Source: Euryhalocaulis caribicus (GTDB lineage Bacteria; Pseudomonadota; Alphaproteobacteria; Caulobacterales; Maricaulaceae). From it: a stretch of 64,000 nt of DNA. Within the stretch, counting starts at the first letter, position 1. The number at the start of each line of letters is the position of its first letter. Both the position numbers and the translations under genes were made by a program. Below are positions 25,412-35,189 of this stretch, piece after piece. Below the pieces are notes generated by a model. The model saw only the letters and a program-made list of their open reading frames with translations. It had not been told where the DNA came from and did no database searches. Location: the NCBI RefSeq assembly GCF_000412185.1, contig NZ_ASJA01000005.1, positions 62,001 through 126,000 on the forward strand, written 5' to 3'.

Positions 25412-27790
25412 ATGACCAGACAAGCCCAGATCAAGCAGACAAGCGTGAAGACGGCCCTTGTGGCGGCGCTTATGAGCGGCACCGCCCTTGGAACCGCCGG
25501 CGCGGCTTTCGCGCAGGAAGCAACCGCCGACGCGGCGTCCGACGAAATCGTTGTTACGGCGCAGCGCCGGGAACAGAGCATTCTGGATGTTCCCTATAAT
25601 ATCTCGGCGGTGTCGGGAGCGGAGATTGAAGCCTCGCAGACGCTGGATAATGCGGAGCTTCTGCGCTCCATCCCCGGCGTCAGCGTGGTGGATCGCGGCC
25701 AGCGGAATGCGGCGACGCTCAACGGCATTCGTATTCGCGGCCTGAACGTCGACAGCTCGGCGCTGGGCGATTACGCGGTTTCGGCGGTCTCCACCGTGTC
25801 GACTTATGTGAACGACACGCCGGTCTTTGCGAACTTCCTGCTGAAGGACCTCAGCCGGGTGGAAGTGCTGCGCGGCCCGCAGGGCACGCTCTATGGCTCC
25901 GGTTCGCTCGGCGGCACGGTGCGCTATCTGTTGAACGATCCCGATCCGTCGGAATTCAGCGGCAAGATCGGCGGGTCGGCCAGTCACGTGAACGGGTCGG
26001 ACAGCGTCGGCTGGACCGGCGACCTCACCCTGAACGTGCCGGTGGCCGAGACGTTCGCCCTGCGCTTCAACCTGTCGCGCGCCGACTATCCGGGCATCAC
26101 GGATTATGTGAATCTGTATGAGCTGGACGATAACGGCGTCCCGGTCGCGCCGGGCGGAGTTCTGTCCGACGAGGCGTCCTACCGGGTGGAGGAAGACGCC
26201 GACACGGTGGATATCTGGTATGGCCGCATCGGCGCGCTTTATGAGCCGAACGACAAATTCCGCCTGAACTTCAACTATCTCTATCAGGAAGACGAAGTCG
26301 GCGGCCGCCGCCAGCAGACGCTGGGGTCGGACGGGTTCGGCAATCCCTATGACGAGTTCGAGAACGGCTCGATCCAGCTGGAGCCGTCGGAGCGCGAAGT
26401 GCACCTGGCGTCTCTCGAGGCGACGGTGGATCTCGGCTTCGCCACGCTGACTTCCTCCAGCTCTTACTACGACCATGAGGGAAGCAGCGTCAGCGAGAAT
26501 ACCGGCTTCTACGCGCAGGCCGGCTTCCTGGGCTTCTATTATTATTATCCGCGCCCGATGGCGTCGGCCGTGCGCGGTTACGCCGACGAGGCCTTCATTC
26601 AGGAAATCCGCCTGGTCTCCAATACGGACGGCCCGTTCGATTATGTCGTCGGCGCCTATTATCAGGACCAGGAACGGCAGGCGACGCAGGAAAGCTATCT
26701 GGTCGGCTTCAAGCGCTGGTGGGACGCCTTCCTGCCCTCGGCCGCCTCGGCTGTGACCGGGGATCAGGATTTCAACTATGTGCGCGACGAGACGTTCGAG
26801 GATTTCGCCCTGTTCGGCGAGCTGACCTGGCACGCCACGGAGCGCCTGGCCCTGACCGGGGGCATTCGTTATTTCGACAACGAGTCGAATAATGACACCC
26901 TGATCGACCTGCCGCTTTACGCCGGGCTGTTCCAGCCGACGAATGCGACGTTCTCAAGCAGTGAGAGCGACACGCTGTTCAAGTTCAACCTAGCCTATGA
27001 TTTCGCGGACGACGATCTGTTCTACGCGACCTATTCGGAAGGCTACCGCCGCGGCGGCTCCAACGCCGTGCCGCTGAACGGCCCGTTTGCGGAGGACCCG
27101 CGCTGGCAGATTTACGGCTCGGACGGGGTGCAGAACTACGAAGCCGGGGTAAAGGGCACGTTCAATGGCGTGCGCTATGACGCGGCGGCGTTCTATATCG
27201 AATGGGACGACGCCCAGTTCAACACGGCGACACCCAACTGGGGCTTCTTTGCCGTGCAGAACGGCGCGCAGGCCGACATCAAGGGCCTGGAATTCCAGCT
27301 GAACGGCAACTTTACGGACGAGCTGGCCTATGCCTTTGGCTACGCCTATGTGGACGCGGCGCTGAACGAGGATCTGTTCTCACCTATCGGCACGCCGATC
27401 GTGGACGATGGCTTCACGCTGCCGGGCGTGCCCGAGCACATGTTGAACTTCGCGCTGGATTACCAGCGCCCGCTGACCGCCGAATATGACTTCATCGGAC
27501 GGGTCGACGGCTATTATCAGTCAGAAACCCAGAACGCGATCAGTTCCTCGCCGACCTTCGCCCAGGAACTGGACGGCTTCCAGATCTGGGACCTGACCGC
27601 GACGCTGGCGGCTGAGGAGTGGGACGTCTCCCTCTGGGTCAAGAACGTGTTTGACGAGAAGGGCGTCACCGGCGTCTTTACGGAAGCCTATATGGGCTCG
27701 CTTCCGGCGGCGGGTTATTTCGGAAATGGTTCGAAAGAGCTGATTTCCCTGCCGCGCACCGTGGGCGTATCGTTCAACTACAACTTCTGA
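25412..27790 (+). CDS. TonB-dependent outer-membrane receptor (792 aa)
   Basis: Outer-membrane receptor with signal peptide (ending AGAAFAQ, about residue 34), TonB box DEIVVTAQRR, plug with RVEVLRGPQGTLYGSGSLGG and a barrel ending in VSFNYNF. This subtype resembles receptors linked to catabolism of small organics rather than classical siderophore systems, but the ligand is not readable. ATG 25412 lies 9 bases after GGGGAG. Cotranscribed with the nitrilase-family gene; a terminator follows directly. Confidence 0.93.
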   Translation: MTRQAQIKQTSVKTALVAALMSGTALGTAGAAFAQEATADAASDEIVVTAQRREQSILDVPYNISAVSGAEIEASQTLDNAELLRSIPGVSVVDRGQRNAATLNGIRIRGLNVDSSALGDYAVSAVSTVSTYVNDTPVFANFLLKDLSRVEVLRGPQGTLYGSGSLGGTVRYLLNDPDPSEFSGKIGGSASHVNGSDSVGWTGDLTLNVPVAETFALRFNLSRADYPGITDYVNLYELDDNGVPVAPGGVLSDEASYRVEEDADTVDIWYGRIGALYEPNDKFRLNFNYLYQEDEVGGRRQQTLGSDGFGNPYDEFENGSIQLEPSEREVHLASLEATVDLGFATLTSSSSYYDHEGSSVSENTGFYAQAGFLGFYYYYPRPMASAVRGYADEAFIQEIRLVSNTDGPFDYVVGAYYQDQERQATQESYLVGFKRWWDAFLPSAASAVTGDQDFNYVRDETFEDFALFGELTWHATERLALTGGIRYFDNESNNDTLIDLPLYAGLFQPTNATFSSSESDTLFKFNLAYDFADDDLFYATYSEGYRRGGSNAVPLNGPFAEDPRWQIYGSDGVQNYEAGVKGTFNGVRYDAAAFYIEWDDAQFNTATPNWGFFAVQNGAQADIKGLEFQLNGNFTDELAYAFGYAYVDAALNEDLFSPIGTPIVDDGFTLPGVPEHMLNFALDYQRPLTAEYDFIGRVDGYYQSETQNAISSSPTFAQELDGFQIWDLTATLAAEEWDVSLWVKNVFDEKGVTGVFTEAYMGSLPAAGYFGNGSKELISLPRTVGVSFNYNF

Positions 27791-27799
27791 CCGGGTTGC

Positions 27800-27838
27800 G
27801 AGGCCGCCGGGATACATTGGCGGCCTCTTTCCCTTTTT
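27800..27838 (+). terminator. Intrinsic terminator after TonB receptor
   Basis: 9-bp stem GAGGCCGCC (27800-27808) with GGCGGCCTC (27819-27827) and a T/C-rich tail containing TTTCCCTTTTT. It separates the amidase/receptor operon from the next operon. Confidence 0.75.
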
Positions 27839-27860
27839 CCGGCATCTGGAGGCGCTCCGC

Positions 27861-29444
27861 GTGCAGGCTCAGCTAAGGCAGGATGACCCGCCGGCCGTCG
27901 CGCGCGTGCGCCGCATCGACGCCCTGCTGCGCGAGGGACGTTATGCCGAGGCCGATACGCTGTGCCGCGCCCTGACGGACGATCAGCCCGACCTGCCAGA
28001 AGGCTGGATGCTGACCGCTCGGCTGCGCCAGAAACAGGCGGATTTCCCCGCCATGCTGGACGCCGCGCGCAGGGCCGCCCGTCTCGAACCCGGTAAGACG
28101 CTGCCCCGTTTCATTCTGATCGAGGCGCTGTTTCACGCTGGCGAGGTGGCGGAAGCGCGAAAAGAACTGAGCGCGCTGGAAGATTCGGCGCGGGATGACC
28201 CGGCGCTATGGCTGCGGCTGGCCGCCATTCACACCCATTGCGGCCAGCATGCGGACGCCGCCCGCTGCGCGGACAAGGGTCTGGAGCTGAAGGGACAGGA
28301 CGATGAAGCGGAACAGGCGCTGGCGGCGTCCCTGATCGCGCTGGGCCGGTTCGAGGAGGCGGAGCAGCGGCTGGATGCCGTTCTGGCGCGGAACCCGGCG
28401 GCGTTTGACGCCTGGTACAACCGGGCGACCATCCGGCGGCAGACGAAGAATGATCTGGACAGCGGCGCGCTGGTCCGGGCGCTGGAGGCCAGCCGCGCGC
28501 GGCCGGGCGCGGAAACGCCTGTCCGCTACGCGCTGGGCAAGACGTTCGAGGATACCGGCGATTACGCGCGGGCGTTTGATCATTTCGTCAAAGGCGCGGC
28601 CGCGCGGCGGCGGCTGATGAGCTATCGCGTGGAAACCGACATCGCGGCGATGGACGAGATCGCCAGGATATTCGGCGCCGAATGGGCGGCGAAGGACGAG
28701 GCCGGATTCGAAGAGGCCGCGCCCGTCTTCGTGATGGGCCTGCCGCGCTCCGGCACCACGCTGACCGAACGCATCCTGTCGGCCCATTCGGAAGTTGCCA
28801 GCGTGGGCGAGGTGCAGGACATGGCGCTGACCGTGACGCGCGCGGGCGGCCCGGCGGCGGATCGCACGGCGCTGATCGAAAAGGTCGCCAGCGCCGACCC
28901 GCGGCGGATTGGCCGCGAATACTGGCGGGCGATCGAAGGTTACGGGGCCGGCGGCGCGATGGTGATCGACAAGACGCCGCTGAATTTTCTCTATCTGGGC
29001 ATTATCGCGAAGGCGCTGCCCAACGCGAAGATCGTGCATCTGCGCCGCCACCCGATGGCCAGCGGTTACGCGATGTTCAAGACACTGTTCCGCATGGGCT
29101 ATCCGTTCTCCTACGACCTTGGCGATATTGGCCGCTACTATGCCGCCTATCGCCGCCTGATGGATCACTGGCGCGCGGTTTTCCCGGACCGTTTCATCGA
29201 TGTCGATTACGAATCTCTGGTGGATGACGCCGAGACGGTGAGCCGGAATATCGTCGATCATTGCGGACTGGACTGGGACCCGACCTGTCTGGATTTCCAC
29301 CGCAGCGCCGCGCCCAGCGCCACCGCCAGCGCCGCCCAGGTGCGTCAGCCCGTTTATCGCCACGCGCGCGATCTGTGGCGCGAATACGAAACCCGGCTTC
29401 AGCCCCTGGCCGAGACGCTGCGGCGCGAAGGGGTGAGGCTGTGA
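27861..29444 (+). CDS. TPR-repeat sulfotransferase family protein
   Basis: N-terminal tetratricopeptide repeats (about residues 15-260) followed by a P-loop sulfotransferase domain. The PAPS 5'-phosphosulfate loop is GLPRSGTT (residues 293-300), and RRHPMASGYAMFKTLF matches the 3'-phosphate segment. Such proteins are common next to TonB receptors in alphaproteobacteria, but few have known substrates. GTG 27861 has TGGAGG at the right distance. 527 residues. It is the first gene of an overlapping four-gene operon (sulfotransferase, serine hydrolase, MFS transporter, aminotransferase). No signal peptide, so cytoplasmic. Confidence 0.85.
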   Translation: MQAQLRQDDPPAVARVRRIDALLREGRYAEADTLCRALTDDQPDLPEGWMLTARLRQKQADFPAMLDAARRAARLEPGKTLPRFILIEALFHAGEVAEARKELSALEDSARDDPALWLRLAAIHTHCGQHADAARCADKGLELKGQDDEAEQALAASLIALGRFEEAEQRLDAVLARNPAAFDAWYNRATIRRQTKNDLDSGALVRALEASRARPGAETPVRYALGKTFEDTGDYARAFDHFVKGAAARRRLMSYRVETDIAAMDEIARIFGAEWAAKDEAGFEEAAPVFVMGLPRSGTTLTERILSAHSEVASVGEVQDMALTVTRAGGPAADRTALIEKVASADPRRIGREYWRAIEGYGAGGAMVIDKTPLNFLYLGIIAKALPNAKIVHLRRHPMASGYAMFKTLFRMGYPFSYDLGDIGRYYAAYRRLMDHWRAVFPDRFIDVDYESLVDDAETVSRNIVDHCGLDWDPTCLDFHRSAAPSATASAAQVRQPVYRHARDLWREYETRLQPLAETLRREGVRL

Positions 29445-31591
29445 TGTGCCGGGTTCTTACCGCGGCGGCGGCGCTGTTTCTCGTCTGCGGGACTGCGCAG
29501 GCCGAGACCTTGCTGAACGATGATTTTCAGGATGGCGAAGCCGATGGATGGCTGCCGCGGGGGGAGGGCGATCTGCGTCTGACCGCCTATGAAGGCAACA
29601 TCTCCATGCGTTTGCAAAAGACCGCCCAAGCGGTCACGGCTTTCTCGGCGGCCGGTTTTGAGGGCGTGACGGTTTCGGCCAGTTTCGCCGCCGACAGTCT
29701 GGAACGCGGCGAGGCATGCCTTCTGGAAGTCAGCGCCGACCGGGGCGTCAGCTGGACGGAGATTGGCCGTATCGGGGATGGGCAGGACGACGCCGTCACT
29801 CTGCACGCCGTCCGCGGCGCCGTTCCCGCCGCCGATGACGCCGACCCCGTCTATGTCCGTGTGAGCATCGCCGGCAACAGGGATGACGACACGTGCTGGG
29901 CCGACAATATCCGCGCCCATGGCGTGGCGGCGGGCGGCGCGGTATCTGGCCGCATCGCGGCCGACAGCTTCCTGTCCGGCGGCGCGCTCGAAGCGCCGGC
30001 GGTCTTGGCGGCCTTCGCGCCGGGACCGGACGCCGAACCGGCTTCCCGCATGCTGGAGGGCGTTCTCACCTTCGATCCGGCGGACGGCGAGACCGATTTC
30101 GAGATTTTCAATAATGACTGGGGCTATGCGGACGACGACGACTCTTTCGCCGCGCCGCCCGCGCTCTCCATCGGGCTTATAACGGATGGATCGGCGCTGA
30201 TCCCGGACCGCCGCGGCCCCATTCCCGCCGATCACCCCGACTGGGAATGGATCGTCGAACCCGGCGCGATCTGGGATGAGCCGGGCGAGGATGGCTGGAC
30301 GCGCGCGGTCCTGCCCGTGGCGCTTCAGGAGCGCAACGCCAACTGCGTGCATAATGGCGTGCTGAGCTTTCTGTTCGGCGATGACGGCGCGGTTTCCAAC
30401 GGCCTGTTCCAGATCACCGGCGAGACCTGCGCCTATTTCAAACTGGACCTGTGGGGCGCGGCGCCGCTGAGCTTCACGCCGGACGCTTTGCCGTCCGCTG
30501 ATGCGTTGCGGACGGCCTACCGGGAAGAGACGGCCGCGCGCCTGCCTGTGCGTTCCATCGAAGACATCACCAGCGTCTATCCGTCCATATCGCCGGGTGA
30601 TTTCGGCGCGGCTGATGAAGTCGATCCGGCGGACATGACCGCCTATGGCTTCATCGCGGACGGCGTTCACTGGGCGGGGGGCTGCCAGACGCGGCGGGGG
30701 GAATACCCGTATTGCGATGTTCTGGATATTCCGTCCTATTCGCTGGCCAAATCGCTGGTTGGCGGGCTGGCCCTGATGCGGCTGGAAAAGCTGTATCCGG
30801 GCGCGAAGGACGCGCCGATTTCCAGCCACGTTCCCGCCTGCGCCGCCAACCCGGACTGGACAGGCGTGACGTTCGAGGACGCGCTGGACATGGCGACCGG
30901 GATATATGGCGAAACGGCCTATGACGCCGATGAGCGCAGCGAGACGCTGATCCCGTTCTTCCGGTTCGAGGACCATGAATCGAAAATCGAACTGGCCTGC
31001 AGCGCGTTTCCGCGCAAGGCGGAGCCGGGAACCGTCTGGGCCTATCACACCAGCGACACCTATATTCTGGGCGCCGCGATGCAGGATTACCTGCGCGAAA
31101 AAGCCGGGCCGGATGCCGATCTTTATCGCGACCTGATCCACGCGCCGCTCTGGTCGCCGCTGGGCCTCAGCCCGCTTCTGGACCAGACCCGCCGCACCTA
31201 TGATGACGTCGCCCAGCCTTTCACCGGCTGGGGTTTGACGCTGCATCGCGATGACCTCGCCCGCATGGCCCGTTTCATCCAGACAGATGCGCGCGATCTT
31301 GTGGACCGGGCGATGCTGGACGCGGCGCTGCAGCGCGATGCGGATGACCGCGGGCTGCAGGCCGGCGCGGAGATCTACCGCTACAATAACGGCTTCTGGG
31401 CCTGGAACGCGGGATCCGCGCTCGGTTGCCGGGGGGATTTGTGGATTCCCTTCCTGTCGGGATTTGGCGGGCTCAGCGTCGCGCTCTTCCCGAACGACAC
31501 GGTCTATTACTATGTGAGCGACGGTTACGACTTCGCCTGGCGCAACGCCGCCGAGGCCGCTCACGCCATCCGGCCAATGTGCGAGTCATGA
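29444..31591 (+). CDS. Exported serine hydrolase (beta-lactamase-related fold) with N-terminal beta domains
   Basis: Signal peptide residues 1-21 (ending AQAE). Residues about 22-200 contain a beta-rich region with an acidic carbohydrate-binding-like look (LLNDDFQDGEADGW). The C-terminal part is a penicillin-binding/beta-lactamase-type serine hydrolase: nucleophile motif SLAK (Ser433, Lys436) and second motif YHT (Tyr534) in the place of YxN. Substrate could be an ester or peptide. ATG 29444 overlaps the upstream stop (TGATG), and the gene overlaps the MFS gene by 4 bases. 715 residues is long for the fold because of the N-terminal part. Confidence 0.8.
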   Translation: MCRVLTAAAALFLVCGTAQAETLLNDDFQDGEADGWLPRGEGDLRLTAYEGNISMRLQKTAQAVTAFSAAGFEGVTVSASFAADSLERGEACLLEVSADRGVSWTEIGRIGDGQDDAVTLHAVRGAVPAADDADPVYVRVSIAGNRDDDTCWADNIRAHGVAAGGAVSGRIAADSFLSGGALEAPAVLAAFAPGPDAEPASRMLEGVLTFDPADGETDFEIFNNDWGYADDDDSFAAPPALSIGLITDGSALIPDRRGPIPADHPDWEWIVEPGAIWDEPGEDGWTRAVLPVALQERNANCVHNGVLSFLFGDDGAVSNGLFQITGETCAYFKLDLWGAAPLSFTPDALPSADALRTAYREETAARLPVRSIEDITSVYPSISPGDFGAADEVDPADMTAYGFIADGVHWAGGCQTRRGEYPYCDVLDIPSYSLAKSLVGGLALMRLEKLYPGAKDAPISSHVPACAANPDWTGVTFEDALDMATGIYGETAYDADERSETLIPFFRFEDHESKIELACSAFPRKAEPGTVWAYHTSDTYILGAAMQDYLREKAGPDADLYRDLIHAPLWSPLGLSPLLDQTRRTYDDVAQPFTGWGLTLHRDDLARMARFIQTDARDLVDRAMLDAALQRDADDRGLQAGAEIYRYNNGFWAWNAGSALGCRGDLWIPFLSGFGGLSVALFPNDTVYYYVSDGYDFAWRNAAEAAHAIRPMCES

Positions 31592-32802
31592 CTGAAACAA
31601 ACCTGCCGTCCCCGTCCAGCCGGCTGCTGCCCACCGCGCCCCCGGACGGGCTGATCGCCGCCGCGCTGCTGGCCTTTCTGGCGACGGCGGGACTGTTCTA
31701 CGTGAATATCATGGCCGCCATTGTTGACGGTCTGGTCGCGGGGCTGGGGCTGACCGACAGCCAGGCCGGGAATATCGGCGCGGTGAACATCTATGGCGCC
31801 GCGCTGGGGGCGCTTATGGCGGTGCTGGTGGTCAAGCGTGCGCCGTGGCGGCCGCTGGCCGTTGCCTGTCTCATGGCGCTGATCGCAATTGATCTGGCTT
31901 CGACGCTCATAAGTTCCGGCGACCTGTTACTGATCGTGCGGCTGGCGCACGGGATCATTGGCGGGCTTCTGGTCGGGACCGGGTTTGCCGTGATCGCGCG
32001 GACGAAGAATCCGGACCGGACCTTCGGCATGTTGCTGTTCGTGCAGTTCGGCCTTGGCGGGCTGGGCGTCATGACGCTGCCCCGGCTGGTGCCGGTCTAT
32101 GGCGCGCAGGCGCTGTTCATAGCGCTGGCGCTGTTCAGCCTTGCGACCCTGATCATGGTGCCGTTTTTGGCGAAATATCCGCCGGAGCGGGGAGAGAAAG
32201 CGCAAGTCTCCGATGCACGGATCGCGTGGCTGCCGCTCAGCCTGAATCTGGCGGGCATCTTTTTCTTTCAGGCCGCGAACATGGCGCTGCTGGCCTATGT
32301 CATCCGGCTGGGCATCGATTACGGACTGGACCGGAACTATGTCAGCCTGGCGCTGGGTCTGGCCACATGGGTGGCGCTGGCCGGGCCGCTGGTTGTCATG
32401 GTGCTGGGCCTCAAGTTCGGGCGCTTCTGGCCGCTGGCCGCCGGCATGGCTTTGACGCTGGCCGGAATCGGGCTGTTCCATCTCAGCGGCAATCCGGTTG
32501 CCTATATGGTGGCCAATTGCTGCACCGGCATCACCTGGGGAATGGTCATCGCCTATCTCTTCGGGATGAGCGCCCAGTTCGACAAGGCGGGGCGCACCGC
32601 CGCGCTGGGCGGGTTCGTCTCCAAGATGGGTCTGGCCAGCGGGCCGTTTGCCGCCGGTTACCTTCTGGGGCACGGCGGCGGCTTTTCTGGCCTCATAAAT
32701 TTCACGTTTCTGGGTCTCGCGCTCAGCGCGGTCTTCATGCTTATTCCGGCGCGTGCGCTGGATCGCGCGCGACGCCAGACGCCAAACCTTTCAGGAGACT
32801 GA
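31588..32802 (+). CDS. Major facilitator superfamily transporter
   Basis: Inner-membrane transporter of 404 residues with about twelve hydrophobic segments; the loop after helix 2 is short and the linker between halves is LAKYPPERGEKAQVSD. ATG 31588 overlaps the upstream stop (ATGA). By position in the operon it should move the substrate or product of the serine hydrolase and aminotransferase. I cannot assign a subfamily; a sugar- or amine-type transporter is equally possible. Confidence 0.85.
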   Translation: MTETNLPSPSSRLLPTAPPDGLIAAALLAFLATAGLFYVNIMAAIVDGLVAGLGLTDSQAGNIGAVNIYGAALGALMAVLVVKRAPWRPLAVACLMALIAIDLASTLISSGDLLLIVRLAHGIIGGLLVGTGFAVIARTKNPDRTFGMLLFVQFGLGGLGVMTLPRLVPVYGAQALFIALALFSLATLIMVPFLAKYPPERGEKAQVSDARIAWLPLSLNLAGIFFFQAANMALLAYVIRLGIDYGLDRNYVSLALGLATWVALAGPLVVMVLGLKFGRFWPLAAGMALTLAGIGLFHLSGNPVAYMVANCCTGITWGMVIAYLFGMSAQFDKAGRTAALGGFVSKMGLASGPFAAGYLLGHGGGFSGLINFTFLGLALSAVFMLIPARALDRARRQTPNLSGD

Positions 32803-32803
32803 C

Positions 32804-34161
32804 ATGACCGCCATTCCCAATTCGATCGAGGCGCGGCACATCGCCTCGGTCCTGCACCCGGCCACCAATTTCAAGGCCCTGAACGCCGACGGTCCGCTGG
32901 TCATGACGCAGGGCAGGGGCGTTTTCGTAAAGGACAATCAGGGCAAGGAATATATCGAGGGGCTGGCCGGCCTCTGGTGCACGTCGCTGGGTCACGGCGT
33001 GAAGGAGCTGGCCGAGGCGGCGCGCCAGCAGATGGAAACGGTCGCCTATACCCACATGTTCGGCGGACGCAGCCATGAACCGGCGATCAACCTGGCGGAG
33101 AAACTGAAGGAGTTGTCGCCGCTGGACACCGGCAAGGTCTTGTTCGGCTGCTCCGGCTCTGACGCCAACGACACGCAGATCAAGCTGATCCGCTATTACA
33201 ATAATGCGGTCGGCCGGCCCGAGAAAAAGAAGATCATCAGCCGCAAGAAGGGCTATCACGGGGTCACGCTGGCCAGCGCCAGCCTGACCGGTCTGCCGGT
33301 CAATCACGCCCTTTTCGATCTGCCGATGGACGGCGTCCTGCACACCGAAACCCCGCACCATTACCGCAACGCCGAACCGGGCGAGAGCGAAGAGGATTAC
33401 GCGGCGCGCCTGGCCGGGCAGCTGGAAGAGATGATCCTGAGCGAGGGTCCGGAGACCGTCGCCGCTTTCATTGCCGAGCCGGTGATGGGGGCGGGGGCGT
33501 AATCACGCCGCCGAAGACCTATTTCCAGCGCGTGAAGGAAGTGCTGGATCGTCACGACATCATTTTCATCGATGATGAAGTGATCTGCGGGTTCGGACGT
33601 ACGGGGGAGACGTTCGGCGCGGTGACCTATGGCATGCAGGCCGACACGATGACGCTCGCCAAGGGGCTGTCCTCCGCCTACATGCCGATCAGCGCGGTTC
33701 TGGTCCCTGACTGGATGTATGAGGCGATGATCGAGCCGAGCGCGGCCAATGGCGCGTTCGGCCACGGCTTCACCTATTCCGGCCACCCGGTCAGCTGTGC
33801 GGTGGCGCTGAAGACGATCGAGCTGATGGAAGAATGGGCGGTGATGGACCATGTCCGCGCGCTGGCCCCGAAATTCCAGGCGCGGCTGCGCGGGTTTTCC
33901 GATCATCCGCTGGTGGGCGAGGCGCGCGGCGTCGGCCTGGTCGGCGCGCTGGAGCTGGTGGCGGACAAGGCGGCGAAAACCCCCTTCGATCCGAAACAGG
34001 GCGTCGGCATGGCCTGTTACAAGGCGTGTATGGAAGAAGGGCTGATCATCCGGGCGATCGGCGATTCCATCGCCTTCTGCCCGCCGCTGGTGATAACCGA
34101 AGACGAGATGGAAGAAATGTTTGCCCGCTTCGGACGCGCGCTGGACCGGGTGACCGTATAG
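32804..34161 (+). pseudogene. Class III aminotransferase broken by a single-base frameshift
   Basis: Homologue of the intact aminotransferase at 10304-11692. ATG 32804 has AGGAG 8 bases upstream, and the frame reads through [20 protein letters not shown] and AEPVMGAG, then hits TAA at 33500-33502. The rest ([29 protein letters not shown], given here only as the region 33523-33605, then LAKGLSSAY with the PLP lysine) continues in another frame to 34161. Adding one G to the run at 33493-33497 restores GAGGVITPP, matching the paralogue. With it the protein would be 452 residues. Either a true recent mutation or a homopolymer sequencing error. Confidence 0.85.
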
Positions 34162-34175
34162 CGCGCGCCAGGCCT

Positions 34176-35102
34176 TCAGTCTCCGGAGGCGGCGGCGCGG
34201 TCCCTGATGCGCAGAACTTCTATCTCGGCGGGCCAGAAGCCGAGCGGGCTGGATTCGACGATGTCGATCAGGATGGTCTCCGCCTCGGCGTCCTGACCGT
34301 CAAAGACCAGCTGTATGGCGTGGGCGAAACGCTGTAACGCGCCGCTTCCCGCATCCTCCGGCGACAGCGCGCCCTGCAGGATTTTCAGGCCTTCGTAATA
34401 GGCGTGGTTCTCGATCAGCTCCAGATCGGCCGGGACGGCGTCCACGACGGCCGCGGCCTTATCGGCGCGGCCGAGCTTCATCAAGGCGATGTAACGCCAG
34501 TAGGCGACCGGCACGACCAGATCGTCCTTATAGCACATGATGGGCGTATCGAGAGCGGCTTGCATGCCGGCGTTCATCTGCTCGAAATCGCCCGTCGCGA
34601 AGCTTGTCTGCGCCAGATAGTAATGAAGGTTGGAGCGATACGTGCCGAGCGGTTGTGCGCGGGAATTTATGATGCCGTCGGGTTCGAAACTGTCCGGCAC
34701 GCCCTCCATCAGGGCGAGCGCCTCGCGGTAATCGGCGACAGAGGCCTCGAACTGCCGGCTGCGGGCGAGGTGGCGGCCCCGGAAACGTCGCAGTTTATAG
34801 CTCTCCGGAAACTGTTCCAGCCCTTCGGAGAATACCGCGACAGCCTCTTCATAACGGCCCAGATAACCGAGGCGGCGGCCCAGCCAGATAAAGGAATCCT
34901 CCCGATCGGGCGCGATTTCCATGCGCGCACGGGCGATCTCAAGATCCGTCTCCAGACGTTCCTGGACCTCCGCCGGGAAACCGGGGTCGCGCAGGGCGGT
35001 GCCCAGAAGAGTCTGGCCCTCGGCTTGTGCGCTGTGGGCGGAGTCCGCGGGCGCGGCGATGAGGGCGCTGGCGGCGAGTGCGAGGAGGACAAGACGTTTC
35101 AT
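34176..35102 (-). CDS. Exported TPR protein of unknown function (first paralogue)
   Basis: 308 residues; signal peptide 1-26 (hydrophobic, ending AHSAQA) and tetratricopeptide-like helices, for example WLGRRLGYLGRYEEAVAVFS. No catalytic motif seen. It is clearly related to the neighbour at 35190-36179: both contain the same pattern of LGY/SYxGxYxEAVxxxSxGxExFPxSxKLRR. A terminator lies between the two genes, so this copy is expressed at a lower level or from its own promoter. ATG 35102 has AGGAA 5-6 bases upstream. Possibly a periplasmic scaffold in the local catabolic system. Confidence 0.7.
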   Translation of the reverse strand: MKRLVLLALAASALIAAPADSAHSAQAEGQTLLGTALRDPGFPAEVQERLETDLEIARARMEIAPDREDSFIWLGRRLGYLGRYEEAVAVFSEGLEQFPESYKLRRFRGRHLARSRQFEASVADYREALALMEGVPDSFEPDGIINSRAQPLGTYRSNLHYYLAQTSFATGDFEQMNAGMQAALDTPIMCYKDDLVVPVAYWRYIALMKLGRADKAAAVVDAVPADLELIENHAYYEGLKILQGALSPEDAGSGALQRFAHAIQLVFDGQDAEAETILIDIVESSPLGFWPAEIEVLRIRDRAAASGD

Positions 35103-35123
35103 GACCGGTTCCTGTGATCTGGA

Positions 35124-35176
35124 GAAAAAACCGGTCCGCCATGTCTGGGGAAAGCAGCCATGACGGACCGGGTTTG
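35124..35176 (-). terminator. Intrinsic terminator between the two TPR paralogues
   Basis: On the minus strand an imperfect stem (35174-35159 with 35143-35129, core CGGACCGG) is followed by TTTTTT. It would end transcription of the ALDH7-TPR operon before the second TPR gene. Confidence 0.65.
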
Positions 35177-35189
35177 CGCGGATTGGCGC

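Noticed and set aside
33490-33510. Programmed frameshift in the aminotransferase gene
   Set aside because: There is no slippery heptamer of known type or downstream pseudoknot that I can see; simple deletion or sequencing error explains it better.
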